The position numbers and the translations under genes are program-made. A DNA stretch of 64,000 nt from Arthrobacter sp. AK04. GTDB taxonomy: Bacteria; Actinomycetota; Actinomycetes; Actinomycetales; Micrococcaceae. The stretch is taken from assembly GCF_021129155.1 (NCBI RefSeq), contig NZ_JAJOMC010000014.1:19569-83568 (forward strand), given 5' to 3'. Of the stretch, positions 34,085 through 41,739 are shown in pieces. Under the pieces are notes generated by a model, which was not told the DNA's origin, did no database searches, and saw nothing but the letters and a program-made list of their open reading frames with translations. Each line of letters begins with the position of its first letter. Positions within the stretch are counted from its first letter, which is position 1.

Positions 34085-35623
34085 CTAGCTGGACGTTCCC
34101 GGGGCTGCCGGGTGCGCAGGCTGCCGGCCGGTGAAGTAGCCGGAGGTTGCCGGCAGGAACCGGCAAACCACAGCCAGCACCACACCCAGGGCCAGCAGCA
34201 GCACGCCGCTGACAAATGCCCCGCCGATCCCAAAGATCTGGGTGTCGCCGTAGGCCGGGTCCCACATCTGCACCGCCGAGATGAAGAAGGCGGCTGTCAG
34301 CAGGAGGGCGCCCACGAGCGGCAGGATGCCCCGGAACCACAGGTTGCGCGCCGAATCCCGCAGGGTGCCGCGGAAGAACCAGAAGCACGCGAAGCCCGTG
34401 AGTGCGTAGTAGAAGGCGATGAACAGGCTGATGGCGCTGATGGAATCGGAGAGCAGGTTCTCGCTCAGGAAACTCATGGCCACGTAATAGGCGATTGCGG
34501 CCGCGCCCATGACCTGGGTGGAGAACCCGGGGGTCTGGTTCTTCGGGTGCACCTCCCCGAACTTTGGCGGCAGGGCGCCATGGACGCCCATGGACAGGGT
34601 GCCGCGTGCCGTGGGGAGGATGGTGGTCTGGGTGGAGGACAGGACGGACGCGAGGACCGCGACGACGATCAGCCAGCCCCAGGGGCCCAGCACCACGTCC
34701 CGCATGGCCAGGAAGACGTCGTCCTGGTTGGCCTCGTTGCCCAGGCCGATGCCTTCCGTGCCCACGGTGGCATACATCATCACCAGCAGCGCCACGGAGA
34801 CGTAGATGGCCACCAGGATGAAGGCGGAGATCACCGCGCCACGGCCGGGAGTGGTTGAAGGGTTCTCAGTTTCCTCGTTGACTGCCAGGCATGTGTCCCA
34901 GCCCCAGTAAATGAAGAGTGCCAGGAGCGCGCCGTGCACCACGGCCCCGGGATCCGCAAAGGCACCCACCGGGTTGAACCACTCAAATGAGAAAGCCTGG
35001 ATGGTTGCGTCTCCGGCGGCGGCACCCGCAACGATCCGGACCACGATTGCCAGGGCAAAGACGCCCAGGGCGATGTACTGCACGTACGTCAGCACCCGCT
35101 GGACGTGTTCACCCAGCCGGATGCCCCTGTAGTTGACCAGTGTCATGACGGCGATGAACAGCACGCCGGTGGCTGTGACCACGGCCTTGTTTTCCGCCAG
35201 GGAGCCGTCGCCCGCCAGGAGCCACAGGTACTGTCCCGCCACCTGCGCCAGGTTGGCGAGCACCACGATGCCGGCGAGCGCCACGCCCCAGCCTCCCAGC
35301 CAGCCCGCCCAGGGCCCGAACGCCCGGCGGGACCAGGTGAAGGTGGTGCCGCAGTCCGGAATGGCGCTGTTCAGCTCACGGAACGCGTACGCGATGAACA
35401 GCACGGGGATGAAGCCGAGCAGCAGGATCAGGGGAGTGTAGTTGCCGTTCACGGCCACAATGAGGCCCAGGGTGGCAGCCAGCGAATACACCGGTGCCGT
35501 GGAGGCCAGCCCCAGCATTACGGAGTCTCCGAGGTCCAGGATCCCGGCCCGGAGCCCCTTGTCCGGGACGGTGGTGCCCGGCGCGCCGCCCGGGCCGCCC
35601 GTCGTCGTGGTTCCTGTGCTCAT
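34085..35623 (-). CDS. APC-family amino acid/polyamine permease in ygiBC-like operon
   Basis: 512-residue permease with about 12-14 transmembrane helices; conserved early stretch GDSVMLGLASTAPVYSLAATLG and a Glu/Asn-rich loop ALFIYWGWDTCLAVNEETENPSTTPGRG typical of amino acid-polyamine transporters. ATG 35623 lies 13 bases after the stop of the glutathionylspermidine-synthase-like gene, so it is the last gene of a three-gene operon. By context, the transported compound may be an amine or amino acid used by, or related to, the ATP-grasp ligase. Confidence 0.88.
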   Translation of the reverse strand: MSTGTTTTGGPGGAPGTTVPDKGLRAGILDLGDSVMLGLASTAPVYSLAATLGLIVAVNGNYTPLILLLGFIPVLFIAYAFRELNSAIPDCGTTFTWSRRAFGPWAGWLGGWGVALAGIVVLANLAQVAGQYLWLLAGDGSLAENKAVVTATGVLFIAVMTLVNYRGIRLGEHVQRVLTYVQYIALGVFALAIVVRIVAGAAAGDATIQAFSFEWFNPVGAFADPGAVVHGALLALFIYWGWDTCLAVNEETENPSTTPGRGAVISAFILVAIYVSVALLVMMYATVGTEGIGLGNEANQDDVFLAMRDVVLGPWGWLIVVAVLASVLSSTQTTILPTARGTLSMGVHGALPPKFGEVHPKNQTPGFSTQVMGAAAIAYYVAMSFLSENLLSDSISAISLFIAFYYALTGFACFWFFRGTLRDSARNLWFRGILPLVGALLLTAAFFISAVQMWDPAYGDTQIFGIGGAFVSGVLLLALGVVLAVVCRFLPATSGYFTGRQPAHPAAPGTSS

Positions 35624-35636
35624 GCTGTCACCGGGT

Positions 35637-36848
35637 TCATAGTGCAATCCCTGCTTTGTTGGAGGAGGCCGCGGCCGAAAGCGGCGCCGGCGCGTCAATG
35701 GTGTTGGGCACAAAACGGCAGAAGTAGTCCGTCACCGGACCATCCGATTCCCGGATGCCGCAGCCGACGGACTCCCCGTCCACCACCCACAGGCCCAGGA
35801 CGGGATGGTTGCCGTCGAAGTCGGGCAGTTCCTGGTACTGCTGGTAGCACCAGCCCTCGCGGCCGTACCCGCCGGGCTGCTCCAGGCTGATTCCCTGGGC
35901 GTGGATCTTAATGTTGTCGCCCTCGCGGCCGTGCAGCGGCTTGGCCACCCACTCCTTGAGGGGACCCGGCTCGTTGAGGTAGGCCGGCAGCAGGTTGGGA
36001 TGCTGCGGGTACAGGTGCCAGAGCGCGGCGAGGAGCGCCTTGTTGGAGAGGAGCATTTTCCAGGCCGGTTCAACCCAGCGCGGATTGTGGGCGCGTTCCA
36101 GGAGCCGGTGCCCGAAGGGTTCCTTCATCATCAGCTCCCAGGGGTAGAGCTTGAAGATGGTGCTGATCATGAAGTTGTCCAGGTCCACAAACCGGTTCAG
36201 GTTGGGGTCCCAGCCGATGTCCGACATGTTGATGCCGATGGTGGTCCAGCCTGCCTGGCCGGCCACATCCCGCATGTACGCGGCCGTCATCCAGTCCTCG
36301 CCGGATTCCTCCACCTCCGAGTGCGCCACGTGAAGGGTGCTCATGCCGGTGCGGTACTGCACCTTTTTCCACTGCCGGATCAGGGCCTCATGGATTCCGT
36401 TCCATTGGTCCTTTTCCGGGAAGACGTCCTGCAGCCAGAACCACTGCGCCACGGCCGCCTCGATGAGTCCGGTGGGGGTGTCCGCGTTGTATTCGAGCAT
36501 CTTGGCGGGACCGCCCTGCCCGTCATAGATGAAGTCGAAGCGGCCGTAGACATCCACGTCCCCGGCCTGCAGGGACTCCGCGGCGAGCTCCAAAGCCTGT
36601 TGGCCGATGCCAATGTCTCCCATGGCGCCGGTGGCAAGGAATTTGGCGGCTTCCAGGCACATCCGGTGCATGTCCTCGGCTGCCAGCTCGAGAACCTCCA
36701 CCTCGTCAGCGGTGAATTCGTAGTACGCGGACTCGTTCCAGTACTCGATCCGCCGCCCGTCGTCCATGGTGGTGGTGGAAAAGACCAGGCCCTGTTCCTG
36801 GATTTTCTGCTTCCAGTCGGGCCTGGGCTCAGACAACAGCCGCTTCAC
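35637..36848 (-). CDS. Glutathionylspermidine synthase-like ATP-grasp ligase (YgiC/YjfC type)
   Basis: 403 residues, PF03738 family. Only the synthetase domain is present; the amidase domain of E. coli Gss is absent, as in YgiC and YjfC. Features: YYEFTADEVEVLELAAEDMHRMCLEA N-terminal helix, MLEYNADTPTGLIEA (ATP-grasp region), WVAKPLHGREGDNIKI with likely ATP-binding Lys, and a C-terminal FCRFVPN. These proteins probably join an amine to a carboxylate of a peptide or protein using ATP; the real substrates are unknown. It starts two bases after the upstream YgiB-like gene's stop. Confidence 0.88.
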   Translation of the reverse strand: MKRLLSEPRPDWKQKIQEQGLVFSTTTMDDGRRIEYWNESAYYEFTADEVEVLELAAEDMHRMCLEAAKFLATGAMGDIGIGQQALELAAESLQAGDVDVYGRFDFIYDGQGGPAKMLEYNADTPTGLIEAAVAQWFWLQDVFPEKDQWNGIHEALIRQWKKVQYRTGMSTLHVAHSEVEESGEDWMTAAYMRDVAGQAGWTTIGINMSDIGWDPNLNRFVDLDNFMISTIFKLYPWELMMKEPFGHRLLERAHNPRWVEPAWKMLLSNKALLAALWHLYPQHPNLLPAYLNEPGPLKEWVAKPLHGREGDNIKIHAQGISLEQPGGYGREGWCYQQYQELPDFDGNHPVLGLWVVDGESVGCGIRESDGPVTDYFCRFVPNTIDAPAPLSAAASSNKAGIAL

Positions 36849-36850
36849 GC

Positions 36851-37480
36851 TCAGCCCCCCACTTTGCTGCCGCCGCCGCTTGTGCCGCTCTTCGCGGTGG
36901 TACCGAAGCCGCCGCGGCTGACGGTGCCGCCCTTGGTGCTGTACCCGGTGGAGGCTTTTGCCCCGCTGGGCACGGTCTTGGTGTAGTTGGGGGCGGTTGA
37001 GCGGTTCTGCCCGACGGCGGGGACAAATGCGCCGCGGGAGAAGAAGTACCAGGCGTAGATGCCGCCGCTACGGCCGGCGGAACTGTTGCAGTTGGTGTCC
37101 TCCACCCGTTCGCCGGTTTCGTCGTTGAAGCACACCTGAGCGTACTCGGGGTCGTCCTGGTTGCTGGCCACCACGGCTGTGATGGTGCCGGCGAGCAGCG
37201 CCGTCACGCCCAGGCCCACCACCACGGTGCGCCGCTGCGAGCGCTTCTTCCGGGCGGCCGCCTCGTTGAGCTGCCTCTCCCGGTCGTGGGCAAAGGGGTC
37301 CACGGGGGTGACGGGCTCGTTGAGGAGTTCGGGGCGCAGCTCCGGTTTGGGCACCTGCCAGGGAGGGGGCTTGGCGCCGGCCCCGCCGCCGGCGTTCCGG
37401 CCGGTGTCCCCGGCAGTGCCGTCACCGCCTGGCCGGTTGCCGCTTGTCCGCCCGTTATCCGGGTCTTGGTTCGGGTCCAT
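36851..37480 (-). CDS. YgiB/DUF1190-like membrane-anchored protein
   Basis: 209 residues. A polar Gly/Pro/Asn-rich N-terminal half, one basic stretch (KKRSQRR) followed by a transmembrane helix at about 87-106, then an extracytoplasmic part with a Cys pair (VCFNDETGERVEDTNC) and a Ser/Thr/Gly-rich tail ending TVSRGGFGTTAKSGTSGGG. That tail strongly recalls E. coli YgiB (TVTRGGFG...), whose gene sits next to ygiC. ATG 37480 has GAAGGGGA upstream. The pairing with a YgiC-like gene supports the match; overall similarity is low, so the assignment is partly by context. Confidence 0.68.
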   Translation of the reverse strand: MDPNQDPDNGRTSGNRPGGDGTAGDTGRNAGGGAGAKPPPWQVPKPELRPELLNEPVTPVDPFAHDRERQLNEAAARKKRSQRRTVVVGLGVTALLAGTITAVVASNQDDPEYAQVCFNDETGERVEDTNCNSSAGRSGGIYAWYFFSRGAFVPAVGQNRSTAPNYTKTVPSGAKASTGYSTKGGTVSRGGFGTTAKSGTSGGGSKVGG

Positions 37481-37660
37481 GGCGTCCCCTTCAGTAGTCC
37501 ACGTGAATTGGGCACAGCGCTGCACCCCCAATTGCAATCCTGAACTCAGCGTAGTGCCTGGCAGGGCAGGCTGCGAGTAGCGCACCGGATAGGGAACGGG
37601 GAGAAGTCCCCATGCCCGCAGCCGCCGCCTGCAGGGGATCGCGGCCCCTACACTGGTGCC

Positions 37661-38317
37661 ATGGAAACCGCCTCCGTTGTTGCCGTCTGCCGCGTCCACC
37701 AGCTCCTGCCGGACGCGTCGAACGTGGGCGTGACGGCCATCGACAAACGGCCGGCAGAGGGCCCTGTCAAGGTTCACCGCCTGGGACTCCAGGGCGACAT
37801 CCAGGCGAACCGGGTGCACCACGGCGGTCCGGACCAGGCCCTGTACGCCTATTCGCAGGAGGACGCGGAGTACTGGGCCGGCGAACTGCAGCGGGACCTG
37901 CCGCCGGGAATCTTTGGCGAGAACCTGCGGGTGGCCGGCATCGACGCCACGGGAGCGGTAATTGGCGAACGGTGGAAGATCGGCCTCAACCTGGAAGTCG
38001 AAGTCACCTCGCCGCGTACACCCTGCGCCACCTTCCAGCGCCGGATGCGGGAGCCGCACTTCGTCAAGAGGTTCACGGCGGAGGGCCGCGTGGGCACGTA
38101 CCTGCGCGTTATCAAAACCGGCAGCATCCAGGCCGGGGACCATATCCACCGGCTTTATGTGCCGACGCACGGCGTTACCGTGGGCAGGTGGTTCAGCGAA
38201 CCGGACCGGGAGTCGATGGAGGCGTTGCGGGACGCGGACGCCGACGGCGAGATCCGCCTGCAGCAGCCCGAGTTCAAACAGAAGTTCGAGGCGCTGGAAC
38301 GGCAGCTGGGCCGGTAG
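37661..38317 (+). CDS. MOSC-domain protein (YiiM-like)
   Basis: 218 residues; a MOSC beta-barrel followed by a C-terminal helical region as in YiiM. The conserved Cys thought to carry sulfur or bind the molybdenum cofactor is in SPRTPCATFQRRM (about residue 121). GPVKVHRLGLQGDIQANRVHHGG is the typical N-terminal MOSC signature. Possible role: reduction of N-hydroxylated compounds with a molybdenum cofactor. ATG six bases after TACACT (37649-37654): leaderless. Confidence 0.88.
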   Translation: METASVVAVCRVHQLLPDASNVGVTAIDKRPAEGPVKVHRLGLQGDIQANRVHHGGPDQALYAYSQEDAEYWAGELQRDLPPGIFGENLRVAGIDATGAVIGERWKIGLNLEVEVTSPRTPCATFQRRMREPHFVKRFTAEGRVGTYLRVIKTGSIQAGDHIHRLYVPTHGVTVGRWFSEPDRESMEALRDADADGEIRLQQPEFKQKFEALERQLGR

Positions 38318-38721
38318 CCGCAGGCTGAACCGGCTGGAAGGGGAGCGGTGTGCGCAAGCTCACCGCCGTCGTCGTACGTTCAATTTCCGCTGCGGCAGGT
38401 GCGTACCTTACACTTGAAACATCCCCCACTCCGGAAATCCCTTATTCCTGCCCAATTTTTGAGGCAGGACTGGCAAGTGTTGGGGCCCGCACAAGCGATG
38501 CGGGCATTTTCATAGGGAGAGCCGGCTAAAGAAAACGCTGTACAGACTGCTGGGATAGCAGCCAAGAGATGCAGCGGGAAGTCCTGCCACGGGATTGCGA
38601 AAGCGCCGGACTTCTGTGACCGGCCGGTCAATGTTTGCCCGGCATCCACGGCACACGTACTGCGGCTCCACTCACCTCGGGTAGTGCCGCCTGGCCCCCT
38701 ATGGATGAGGAATACTTCCCT
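38318..38721 (+). other. 404-base gap: long leader region of the DEAD-box helicase
   Basis: No gene seen. It carries a terminator-like hairpin at 38485-38510 and several purine-rich patches near the helicase start. A short in-frame extension (ATG at 38701) is possible. Long leaders are known for cold-shock helicase mRNAs such as E. coli csdA, so this is probably a regulated 5' untranslated region. Confidence 0.5.
38485..38510 (+). terminator. Attenuator-like hairpin in the helicase leader
   Basis: GCCCGCA / TGCGGGC seven-base stem with a seven-base loop, followed by ATTTTC. It is either the terminator of the MOSC gene, which lies about 165 bases upstream, or an attenuator in the helicase leader. 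Confidence 0.5.
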
Positions 38722-40947
38722 ATGCCCGAAAATCACAACGACGCCAACGCTGAAGCAGCAACTGCCAGCATCGAATTCACCGAGCCCGCTGCCCCCGCAG
38801 CCGAGGCCGCACCGGCACCCGCCGAAGCCCCCGAAGAAGCTCCCGCCGCGAAGGTTGAGGAAGCGCCTGCCGCTCCCGCCGAGGAAGCCCCCGCCGCTCC
38901 CGCCGCCAAGGCTGAGGAAGACGAAGAAGAAGGCATCAAGTTCGCCGATCTCGGCATCGACGGCCGCGTCCTCGCCGCACTGCAGGATGTCGGCTACGAA
39001 AAGCCTTCCCCCATCCAGGCAGCAACCATCCCGCTGCTGCTCGAAGGCCGCGACGTCGTGGGCCTCGCCCAGACCGGCACCGGTAAGACTGCAGCATTCG
39101 CAGTACCGGCACTGTCCCGCCTGGCCGAGCTCCACGACCTCAATGGCCCCTCCCGCAAGACCCAGGCCCTGGTTCTGGCTCCCACCCGCGAGCTGGCCCT
39201 CCAGGTTGCCGAGGCCTTCACCTCGTACGCCAAGCACATCGACGACTTCACTGTCCTCCCCGTTTACGGCGGCTCCGCCTACGGCCCCCAGCTCGCCGGC
39301 CTGCGCCGCGGTGCCCAGGTTGTCGTCGGTACCCCCGGCCGCGTGATCGACCACATCTCCAAGGGTTCCCTGGACCTGTCCGAGCTCCAGTACCTGGTGC
39401 TGGACGAGGCCGACGAGATGCTGCGCATGGGCTTCGCCGAAGACGTAGAGCAGATCTTCCAGCAGACCCCGTCGGACCGCCAGGTTGCGCTGTTCTCCGC
39501 CACCATGCCGAGCCAGATCCGCCGCATGTCCAAGCAGTACCTGAACAACCCGGCCGAGATCTCCGTCAAGTCCAAGACCACCACCGGCGCCAACACCCGC
39601 CAGCGGTACCTGCAGGTCATGGGCCCGCACAAGCTCGATGCCATGACCCGCATCCTCGAGGTTGAAGAGTTCGACGGCGTCATCGCCTTCGTGCGCACCA
39701 AGATGGCCACCGAGGACCTGGCTGACAAGCTGAAGTCCCGCGGTTTCCAGGCCGCCGCCATCAACGGTGACATCCCGCAGCAGCAGCGTGAGCGCACTGT
39801 GGACGCGCTGAAGGAAGGCCGCATCGACATCCTCGTGGCCACCGATGTCGCGGCCCGTGGCCTTGACGTGGAGCGCATCAGCCACGTCATCAACTACGAC
39901 ATCCCGCACGACACCGAGTCCTACGTGCACCGCATCGGCCGCACCGGCCGTGCAGGCCGTTCCGGCGATGCCATCCTGTTCATGACGCCGCGGGAGAAGT
40001 ACCTGCTGCGTTCCATCGAGAAGGCCACCCGCCAGCCGGTGGAGCAGATGCACCTGCCCACGGCGGAGACCGTGAACACGCTGCGCCTGGGCAAGTTCGC
40101 CGAGAAGATCACCGAGACCCTCGCTTCCGAGGACGTTGCCCCGTTCCGCGACCTCATTGCCTCCTACGAGGAAGAGCACAACGTGCCGGCGGCAGAGATC
40201 GCTGCCGCCCTTGCCGTGATGGCGCAGGGCGGGCAGCCGCTGCTGGTCAAGGAACTGCCTGCAGCTCCGGAATTCCAGAAGCGCGAGCGCTCCAAGGACG
40301 GCTTCGGCTCCCGTGGCCCGACCCGTACGCTCACCGAGGGCAACGCCACCTACCGGATCGCCGTCGGACGCCGCCAGCGCGTCATGCCGGGCTCCATCGT
40401 GGGCGCCATTGCCAACGAGGGCGGCATTTCGTCGGCCCAGATCGGCGGCATCGACATCCGCTCGGACCACTCCCTGGTGGAGCTCCCGGCGGACCTGAGC
40501 CCCGAGCAGCTGCGCGCCCTGTCCCGCACCCGGATCGGCGGCGAGCTGATCCACCTCGAGCTGGACAACGGCCGCAAGCCGTCCGGCGACCGCGGCTCCT
40601 ACCAGGGCAACCGCGGCGGTGACCGGGGAGGCAACTTCAAGGGCAACGGCGGGTTCAAGAAGGAATTCCGCAAGAACGACGGCGAGCGCTCCTCCGCTGA
40701 CCGCGGCGGCCGTTCCTACAGCGAGCGTTCCTTCAGCGCCGACAGCGGTGCCAACCGCGGCCAGGCCAGCGACTCCCGCTTCGGCGGCCACGGAGACGGC
40801 TCCCGCAAGCCCCGCCACGGCAACGAGGGCGGCCAGCGGGACTTCAACCGCAAGGGCAAGTGGAAACCCCGTCAGCTAGCTCACACGTCCCCCTGGGGGG
40901 CCGGCTTTCGGGCGGGCCCACCGGCGTTTAAGGCGTGCTTTCAGTGA
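38722..40947 (+). CDS. deaD: DEAD-box ATP-dependent RNA helicase, DeaD/CsdA type
   Basis: 741 residues. An acidic Ala/Pro/Glu-rich N-terminus (1-70) precedes the Q motif (FADLGIDGRVLAALQDVGYEKPSPIQ). Walker A AQTGTGKTAAF, PTRELALQ, TPGRVIDH, DEAD in LVLDEADEML, SAT in LFSATMP, and the C-terminal HRIGRTGRAGR motif VI are all present. A DbpA-like RNA-binding domain (about 545-620) precedes an RGG/Ser/Asn-rich tail. The last ~23 residues (after KWKPRQ) do not look like that tail. ATG 38722 has GAGGA ten bases before it. It likely helps ribosome assembly and RNA decay, especially in the cold. Confidence 0.94.
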   Translation: MPENHNDANAEAATASIEFTEPAAPAAEAAPAPAEAPEEAPAAKVEEAPAAPAEEAPAAPAAKAEEDEEEGIKFADLGIDGRVLAALQDVGYEKPSPIQAATIPLLLEGRDVVGLAQTGTGKTAAFAVPALSRLAELHDLNGPSRKTQALVLAPTRELALQVAEAFTSYAKHIDDFTVLPVYGGSAYGPQLAGLRRGAQVVVGTPGRVIDHISKGSLDLSELQYLVLDEADEMLRMGFAEDVEQIFQQTPSDRQVALFSATMPSQIRRMSKQYLNNPAEISVKSKTTTGANTRQRYLQVMGPHKLDAMTRILEVEEFDGVIAFVRTKMATEDLADKLKSRGFQAAAINGDIPQQQRERTVDALKEGRIDILVATDVAARGLDVERISHVINYDIPHDTESYVHRIGRTGRAGRSGDAILFMTPREKYLLRSIEKATRQPVEQMHLPTAETVNTLRLGKFAEKITETLASEDVAPFRDLIASYEEEHNVPAAEIAAALAVMAQGGQPLLVKELPAAPEFQKRERSKDGFGSRGPTRTLTEGNATYRIAVGRRQRVMPGSIVGAIANEGGISSAQIGGIDIRSDHSLVELPADLSPEQLRALSRTRIGGELIHLELDNGRKPSGDRGSYQGNRGGDRGGNFKGNGGFKKEFRKNDGERSSADRGGRSYSERSFSADSGANRGQASDSRFGGHGDGSRKPRHGNEGGQRDFNRKGKWKPRQLAHTSPWGAGFRAGPPAFKACFQ

Positions 40948-41293
40948 ACGTCCGACGGCGGACGGCGGCGGGGGAGTCTCTGGAACCTCCGGCCCGCCCG
41001 TCCCTTCCCATGAGTTTTTGTCCAGATATGCGGACTTCGGGTGCCTCGAAGTCCGCATATCTGGACGAAAACTCCAGGGGGAGTGTGGGGATCGACACAT
41101 CCTTGCAACGGGTCCTTTGGAAAAGGCTCTGGCCCGGCCCGCCTGCGCGGGTTCAAGGTGTTTCATTTTCCTTGAGTTTCCGGCTTTTTCGGGGCTGGTG
41201 GAGCTCTTGTCGGAAGCACGTCCCGGCCCCTCCACGCCTTCCCGGATGCCGATTTGTTGGTGGGTAAATCTTCCGGTAGAGTATTTACTCGTT
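40948..41293. other. 346-base gap holding palindrome family A copy 2 and the tRNA promoter
   Basis: No coding sequence seen. It contains the long palindrome at 41012-41074 and an AT-richer stretch (about 41265-41290) just before tRNA-Thr that should hold its promoter; I cannot assign -35 and -10 with confidence. Confidence 0.5.
41012..41074. repeat. Intergenic palindrome, family A copy 2 (28-bp stem)
   Basis: Arms at 41012-41039 and 41047-41074 pair over 28 positions with a single G-T wobble, loop of seven bases. The arm begins GAGTTTTTGTCCAGATATG and continues to CGGACTTCG. Outer bases match the palindrome at 23380-23448. Confidence 0.9.
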
Positions 41294-41365
41294 GCCCCCC
41301 TAGCTCAGTGGTAGAGCGCGTTCTTGGTAAGAACGAGGTCACCGGATCGATTCCGGTGGGGGGCT
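41294..41365 (+). tRNA. tRNA-Thr (anticodon GGT)
   Basis: Acceptor GCCCCCC pairs with GGGGGGC, anticodon loop TTGGTAA with GGT at 41326-41328, T-stem ACCGG/CCGGT, discriminator T at 41365; CCA is not encoded. Confidence 0.96.
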
Positions 41366-41376
41366 CTGGATGAGGG

Positions 41377-41417
41377 CCTGTGTCAAGGCGGTTTTGACCG
41401 GCTTGACGCAGGTTTTT
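41377..41417 (+). terminator. Terminator-like hairpin between tRNA-Thr and tRNA-Met
   Basis: CCTGTGTCAAG (41377-41387) pairs with CTTGACGCAGG (41402-41412) with one mismatch, followed by T5. The two tRNAs may be separately terminated, or the hairpin may be a processing site. Confidence 0.8.
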
Positions 41418-41426
41418 CTCATTCGT

Positions 41427-41503
41427 GGCGGTGTAGCTCAGTTGGTTAGAGCGCACGACTCATAATCGTGAGGTCGGGAGATCGAGCCTCCCCACCGCTA
41501 CCA
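41427..41503 (+). tRNA. tRNA-Met (anticodon CAT, elongator type)
   Basis: Starts GGCGGTGTAGCTCAG; acceptor pairs with CACCGCT (G-U at the first pair), anticodon CAT at 41461-41463, T-stem GGGAG/CTCCC, CCA encoded at 41501-41503. The paired first base and lack of the three G-C anticodon-stem pairs of initiator tRNA favour the elongator. Confidence 0.95.
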
Positions 41504-41510
41504 AGTAAGG

Positions 41511-41542
41511 CCCCTGGATCCCTTGAGGATCCGGGGGTCTTT
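41511..41542 (+). terminator. Terminator after tRNA-Met
   Basis: CCCCTGGATCC with GGATCCGGGGG (11-bp stem with one bulge-like mismatch), five-base loop, then TCTTTTG. Confidence 0.85.
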
Positions 41543-41739
41543 TGCTTTAACTTCCTGGTCCCCGGGCCTGCCTGCAAGCTCGAATACAGCACGGCGCCCC
41601 CAGGCAGATTCCACCCGAGTCTCCTATCCGAGACTGCTGTGCTGCGCAGTCCATTGTTCCTGCCCGTGATTCACGGTGCGATGGTTCTGTTCACAAAACG
41701 CCGGACCGGACAGGCCGGCCGCAGTCAGGAGACAGACCT

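Noticed and set aside
32678..34858. 726-codon open frame on the plus strand
   Set aside because: It runs antisense through two well-supported genes (acyl-CoA dehydrogenase and permease) and through a palindrome.
35637..36848. Complete glutathionylspermidine synthetase/amidase
   Set aside because: Only the ATP-grasp ligase half is present, and actinobacteria normally use mycothiol rather than glutathione, so the Gss function is not claimed.
38380..40818. 812-codon open frame on the minus strand opposite the helicase
   Set aside because: It is antisense to a helicase with every DEAD-box motif intact, has biased Gly/Val/Leu composition typical of a GC-rich shadow frame, and no domain is recognisable.
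41504..41739. rpmG (ribosomal protein L33) after tRNA-Met
   Set aside because: I translated the region in all useful frames and found no L33-like sequence.
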